From Nitrospirota bacterium (lineage in GTDB: Bacteria; Nitrospirota; Thermodesulfovibrionia; Thermodesulfovibrionales; UBA1546): DNA of 6,918 nt. Made by a program: the position numbers and the translations under genes. This document shows, piece by piece, positions 4,521 through 6,918 of the stretch (position 1 is the first letter of the stretch; each line of letters opens with the position of its first letter). The DNA is taken from the NCBI GenBank assembly GCA_004298625.1, contig SCSY01000291.1, positions 1 through 6,918 on the forward strand, in the 5' to 3' direction. The notes beneath the pieces were generated by a model that saw only the letters and a list, made by a program, of their open reading frames with translations, was not told the origin of the DNA and made no database searches.

Positions 4521-5933
4521 ATGACACCAAAGGACGTAATCAAGATGGCTCAGGAAAACAAGGCCGTGATGGCAAATTTCAAGTTCCTTGATTTTCCCGG
4601 AATCTGGCAGCACTTTGCAGTGCCGATAGCCGAATTAAAAGAAGAGGTATTTGAAGAAGGTCTCGGTTTTGACGGCTCTTCAATAAGGGGGTGGCAGGCA
4701 ATCCACACATCCGACATGCTGATAATACCGGATGCGGAAACAGCGTTTATGGATCCTTTTATGGAATATCCGACAATAAGCCTGGTCTGCAATATCGTGG
4801 ACCCTATCACAAAGGAATATTACACAAGAGATCCCCGTTATATAGCGCAGAAGGCAGAGGCATATCTCAAATCATCGGGCATAGGCGATACAGCCTATTT
4901 CGGACCCGAGGCGGAGTTCTTTATATTCGATGATATAAGGTTCGACCAAAAGCCCAATAGCGGCTACTATTTCATTGACTCTGTCGAGGGCATCTGGAAT
5001 TCCGGCAGGGAAGAAAATCCTAATCTCGGATATAAGCCGAGACATAAAGAAGGTTATTTCCCTGTGCCTCCGACCGACAGCCAGGTTAATATCAGGACAG
5101 AGATGGTCATGGAGATGCAGAAATGCGGCATCTATGTTGAAAGGGAGCACCACGAGGTCGCAACAGCAGGACAGGCAGAAATAGACATGAGATTTGACTC
5201 ATTGGTCCGGATGGCCGACAAACTCATGCTCTTCAAATACATAATCAAGAATGTAGCAAAGAGGCATTGCAAGACAGTTACTTTCATGCCGAAACCTCTA
5301 TTCGGCGACAACGGCTCCGGTATGCACTGCCACCAGAGCATATGGAAAAAAGACAAGCCCCTGTTTGCAGGAAACGGTTATGCAGGCCTCAGCGAGATGG
5401 CGCTCTACTACATAGGCGGAATACTCAAGCATGCGCCTGCGCTTGCCGCCTTAACAAACCCGACAACAAATTCATACAAAAGACTGACGCCCGGATTTGA
5501 GGCGCCTGTTAATCTCGCATACTCGGCAAGAAACCGTTCGGCATGCATAAGAATACCGACCTATTCCGCAAGCCCCAAGGCCAAGAGAGCCGAGGTAAGA
5601 TTCCCTGACCCTTCATGCAACGGATACCTTGCATTTGCAGCGATGCTCATGGCAGGACTTGACGGCATAGAGAACAAGATACATCCCGGCGAACCATTGG
5701 ACAAGGACATCTACGACCTCGGCCCCGAAGAGCTGGCGTCGGTTCCGACAATGCCTGCAAGCCTTGAAGAGGCTCTGGATAATCTTGAGGCCGACAATGA
5801 TTTCCTCAAAAAGGGAAATGTATTCACAGAGGACGCCTTAGATACATGGATAAGCTACAAGAGGTCCAAGGAAGTGGATGCGTTAAGATTGAGACCGCAC
5901 CCTTACGAGTTCTTCCTGTATTATGATATTTAA
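4521..5933 (+). CDS. glnA: Glutamine synthetase type I
   Basis: A 470-residue enzyme of normal GSI length that makes glutamine from glutamate, ammonia and ATP as a cytoplasmic dodecamer. Visible motifs are the Asp51 loop GFDGSSIRGW (49-58), the metal ligands E130 and E132 in GPEAEFFIFD, REHHEVATAGQAEID with further metal ligands, the NGSGMHCHQS ATP/glutamate segment, the Glu327 flap in GFEAPVNLAYS, and NRSACIRIP and EVRFPDPS with substrate-binding Arg residues. Tyr398 in IYDLGPEE sits where Escherichia coli GlnA is adenylylated, which points to the GSI-beta, adenylylation-controlled type. The ATG at 4521 is chosen because GAGAGGAG (4511-4518) precedes it and the product then starts like other GlnA proteins. 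The frame stays open back to an ATG at 4446, which would add 25 Lys/Arg-rich residues. Co-transcription with glnB is likely. Confidence 0.96.
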   Translation: MTPKDVIKMAQENKAVMANFKFLDFPGIWQHFAVPIAELKEEVFEEGLGFDGSSIRGWQAIHTSDMLIIPDAETAFMDPFMEYPTISLVCNIVDPITKEYYTRDPRYIAQKAEAYLKSSGIGDTAYFGPEAEFFIFDDIRFDQKPNSGYYFIDSVEGIWNSGREENPNLGYKPRHKEGYFPVPPTDSQVNIRTEMVMEMQKCGIYVEREHHEVATAGQAEIDMRFDSLVRMADKLMLFKYIIKNVAKRHCKTVTFMPKPLFGDNGSGMHCHQSIWKKDKPLFAGNGYAGLSEMALYYIGGILKHAPALAALTNPTTNSYKRLTPGFEAPVNLAYSARNRSACIRIPTYSASPKAKRAEVRFPDPSCNGYLAFAAMLMAGLDGIENKIHPGEPLDKDIYDLGPEELASVPTMPASLEEALDNLEADNDFLKKGNVFTEDALDTWISYKRSKEVDALRLRPHPYEFFLYYDI

Positions 5934-5950
5934 AGAGTAGTTTCACAGAT

Positions 5951-5987
5951 AAAAAAGGGGGAGGCAGAAACTGTCTCCCCCTTTTTT
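5951..5987. terminator. Strong bidirectional rho-independent terminator after glnA
   Basis: An 11-pair stem (5957-5967 with 5971-5981, one G-T pair, five consecutive G-C pairs at the base) closes an AAA loop. It is flanked by six A (5951-5956) and six T (5982-5987), so it can end transcription of glnA on the plus strand and of the convergent antitoxin gene, whose stop codon is at 5989-5991, on the minus strand. Confidence 0.95.
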
Positions 5988-5988
5988 A

Positions 5989-6354
5989 TTATACGGCTAT
6001 CTCTAAGGCAATCCGGTCATACTTAGTCACAGGCGCTGTTTTGTGGTCAGTCTCCTTCTTCTCAATCAATCCTATTTGTTCGAGATATTTCACGTCATCT
6101 GCCACATTCTTAACATCCCTCTTTGCCATTCGTGCAAGCTCATGGATAGATGATGGCTTCCGGGTCTTGATTGTATGCAGGAGTTCAAGTCTCTTAGGAG
6201 TTAATACCTTTCTGAACGCCACAAAGCTGGTGAAATAAACACCGCTCTCTTTCTTGACCTTCTCTCCACGCTCAATAGCCTCTCCTGTTTTCACAAAATC
6301 TTCCAGCGCTGTCTTCAAGTCTTTGATGCCGATTTTGATTTTTTTTACTCTCAT
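5989..6354 (-). CDS. HVO_A0114-type winged-helix DNA-binding antitoxin
   Basis: A 121-residue protein. Residues about 50-105 form a MarR-like winged helix-turn-helix: LTPKRLELLHTI, then SSIHELARMAKRDVKNVADDVKYLEQIGLIE, then a short wing with KYD. The N-terminal 48 residues (IKIGIKDLKTALEDFVKTGEAIERGEKV...GVYFTSFVAFRKVL) match the layout of HVO_A0114-type putative DNA-binding proteins, which are commonly encoded directly after TumE-like (DUF6516) toxins and act as the antitoxin (TumA-type pairing). The start overlaps the toxin stop by ATGA (6351-6354), and AGAGG (6361-6365) is 6 bases upstream, so translation is coupled. It appears intact while its toxin gene is broken. Repression of its own operon is inferred. 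Confidence 0.75.
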   Translation of the reverse strand: MRVKKIKIGIKDLKTALEDFVKTGEAIERGEKVKKESGVYFTSFVAFRKVLTPKRLELLHTIKTRKPSSIHELARMAKRDVKNVADDVKYLEQIGLIEKKETDHKTAPVTKYDRIALEIAV

Positions 6355-6636
6355 AATTCACCTCTCTTGTATCTTTCAATATCTCTGAAAAAATCGTGAG
6401 CTAATTTTTTGAGACTGATAAAATGATATGCTTCTATCAGTTCCCTAATATGCCTGTGGTCTCCTTGTCCTTCGGCGTTGTCATAGCCTATTATTCTCTC
6501 ATTTTCTATAACATAAACAAGGGAATATTTATAGCCATGTGGTTTATCTTCTGTAGGCTTTGGCAATTTCCATAAGTTAATCTCAATGGTATTGCCAATC
6601 TATGACCTTATCGAGCCTGATTAGCTGAGCATCCAT
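6351..6636 (-). pseudogene. TumE-like (DUF6516) toxin gene split by a +1 frameshift
   Basis: Two frames together encode one TumE/DUF6516-type toxin of about 94 residues. The first starts at ATG 6636 and reads 13 residues (MDAQLIRLDKVID), then runs out of frame to a TGA at 6583-6585. The second continues the homology as GNTIEINLWKLP from 6596, then HGYKYSLVYV, IIGYDN and GDHRH, ending at 6351. Dropping one T (position 6597 on the complementary strand) joins them exactly at D-G, as in related proteins (DG-x-IEI-x-W-x-LP). The second part alone has no ATG at its start; a TTG at 6566 would give only 71 residues and lose the first strand. This is either a real inactivating insertion or a sequencing or assembly error. 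The toxin is thought to be an RNA-acting or ribosome-related small protein; its mechanism cannot be read from the sequence. Confidence 0.8.
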
Positions 6637-6655
6637 ATATTGTAGGTATTATATG
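6634..6655. promoter_or_regulatory. Candidate operator over -10 and toxin start
   Basis: CATATA (6634-6639) and TATATG (6650-6655) form an inverted repeat with a 10-base gap. It covers the TATAAT box and the toxin start codon, a typical place for autorepression by the antitoxin. AT-rich composition makes chance occurrence possible. Confidence 0.3.
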
Positions 6656-6677
6656 CCAACAAAGAATTAGTTGTCAA
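6648..6677 (-). promoter_or_regulatory. Full-consensus sigma-70 promoter of the toxin-antitoxin operon
   Basis: On the minus strand, TTGACA (6677-6672) and TATAAT (6653-6648) both match the consensus exactly with an 18-base spacer. Transcription would start near 6641, only about 5 bases before the toxin ATG at 6636. This agrees with the lack of a Shine-Dalgarno sequence and suggests a near-leaderless message. Confidence 0.8.
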
Positions 6678-6691
6678 AAAATTATATTCAG

Positions 6692-6789
6692 TGGCGGGAG
6701 CGTGTGGGAATCGAACCCACCCTTCCGGTTTGTGGCCGGAAACACCGGCTTTGAAGGCCGGGAGGGACACCAGAACCCTATGCGCTCCC
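6692..6789 (-). tRNA. selC: tRNA-Sec (anticodon UCA)
   Basis: A 98-base gene including encoded CCA (6692-6694) and discriminator G (6695). On the minus strand it has an acceptor stem GGGAGCG/CGCTCCC, and an anticodon arm CCGGC-CTTCAAA-GCCGG with anticodon TCA complementary to 6752-6754. A long variable arm has a 6-pair stem (TTCCGG/CCGGAA), and a 5-pair T stem GTGGG/CCCAC encloses the loop TTCGATT. Large size, long extra arm and UCA anticodon identify the selenocysteine tRNA, read at UGA with SelB after Ser-to-Sec conversion by SelA. The eighth acceptor pair expected in bacterial tRNA-Sec is C against A here, and the extended D stem has a U-U mismatch. The broken toxin operon lies directly downstream. 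Confidence 0.95.
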
Positions 6790-6798
6790 AATGCTCTG

Positions 6799-6828
6799 AT
6801 GATACTGCATTTGCAGCGCCGTCTGCAA
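6799..6828 (-). promoter_or_regulatory. Candidate promoter of selC with overlapping hairpin
   Basis: On the minus strand, TTGCAG (6828-6823), an 18-base spacer and TATCAT (6804-6799) would start transcription near 6792, just before the mature tRNA 5' end. The -35 is poor. TTGCAG/CTGCAA (6811-6816 with 6823-6828) also forms a 6-pair hairpin after the upstream gene, without a T run. Confidence 0.3.
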
Positions 6829-6841
6829 GTCGCAAGAGAGG

Positions 6842-6918
6842 CTATTTGAAGCTGCTTATTACGAGGTCGGCGATTATGGCGGCGATTGACAGCAGAAAGA
6901 TAAGCGCATAGTTGATGT
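6842..6918 (-). CDS. C-terminal end of a hydrophobic, probably membrane protein (5' end outside window)
   Basis: The last 24 codons of a frame that enters from the right edge and stops with TAG at 6842-6844. The residues are strongly hydrophobic (YALIFLLSIAAIIADLVIS), followed by SFK. This looks like one C-terminal transmembrane helix with a short positively charged end. Too little is visible to name a family, and a chance open frame cannot be ruled out. It ends about 50 bases upstream of selC on the same strand. Confidence 0.4.
   Translation of the reverse strand, partial: INYALIFLLSIAAIIADLVISSFK

Noticed and set aside
6583..6585. The TGA ending the first toxin frame, considered as a selenocysteine codon because tRNA-Sec is adjacent.
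   Set aside because: Protein similarity continues in a different frame after residue 13, so read-through of this TGA would not restore the toxin.

Overview
The window looks like chromosomal sequence from an anaerobic or metabolically versatile Gram-negative bacterium with moderate GC. Codon style, the glnB-glnA pair, a selenocysteine tRNA and telomere-like TAGGG/CCCTA intergenic repeats would fit Nitrospirota (Thermodesulfovibrionia) or deltaproteobacteria-like lineages. That placement is inference; no marker gene here fixes the taxon.

Layout. 1-300 (+): 3' end of trpC (indole-3-glycerol-phosphate synthase). 306-1094 (+): an operon-like cluster of three small genes behind an AT-rich palindromic promoter. 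They are a ribbon-helix-helix (RHH) protein with a coiled-coil tail, a 61-residue protein that is almost entirely one coiled coil, and a BrnA/CopG-like antitoxin with no toxin beside it. 1147-2417 (-): a compact cysteine-rich operon of DUF1284, YkgJ-type and secreted thioredoxin-like proteins. 2491-3006 (+): an unrecognised 171-residue protein. 3007-3331: a gene-free stretch with several inverted repeats. 3332-4021 (+): a class I glutamine amidotransferase of the GMP-synthase-like type. 4023-4092: a G-rich/C-rich hairpin repeat. 4108-5933 (+): glnB (P-II) and glnA (glutamine synthetase I), closed by a strong terminator that also serves the convergent genes. 5989-6636 (-): a TumE/HVO_A0114-type toxin-antitoxin pair whose toxin gene is split by a single-base frameshift. 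6692-6789 (-): selC, tRNA-Sec with anticodon UCA. 6842-6918 (-): the last 24 codons of a hydrophobic protein.

How it fits together. glnB and glnA form the nitrogen-assimilation core: P-II senses 2-oxoglutarate, ATP and glutamine status, and glutamine synthetase keeps the Tyr that is adenylylated. A glutamine-using amidotransferase sits just upstream on the same strand. The tRNA-Sec shows that the organism makes selenoproteins, although no selenoprotein is seen here. Around these core genes are two small DNA-binding or toxin-antitoxin modules, both apparently degraded or incomplete. The least explained material is the RHH plus coiled-coil pair, the cysteine-rich operon, and the structured DNA at 3019-3253 and 4023-4092.
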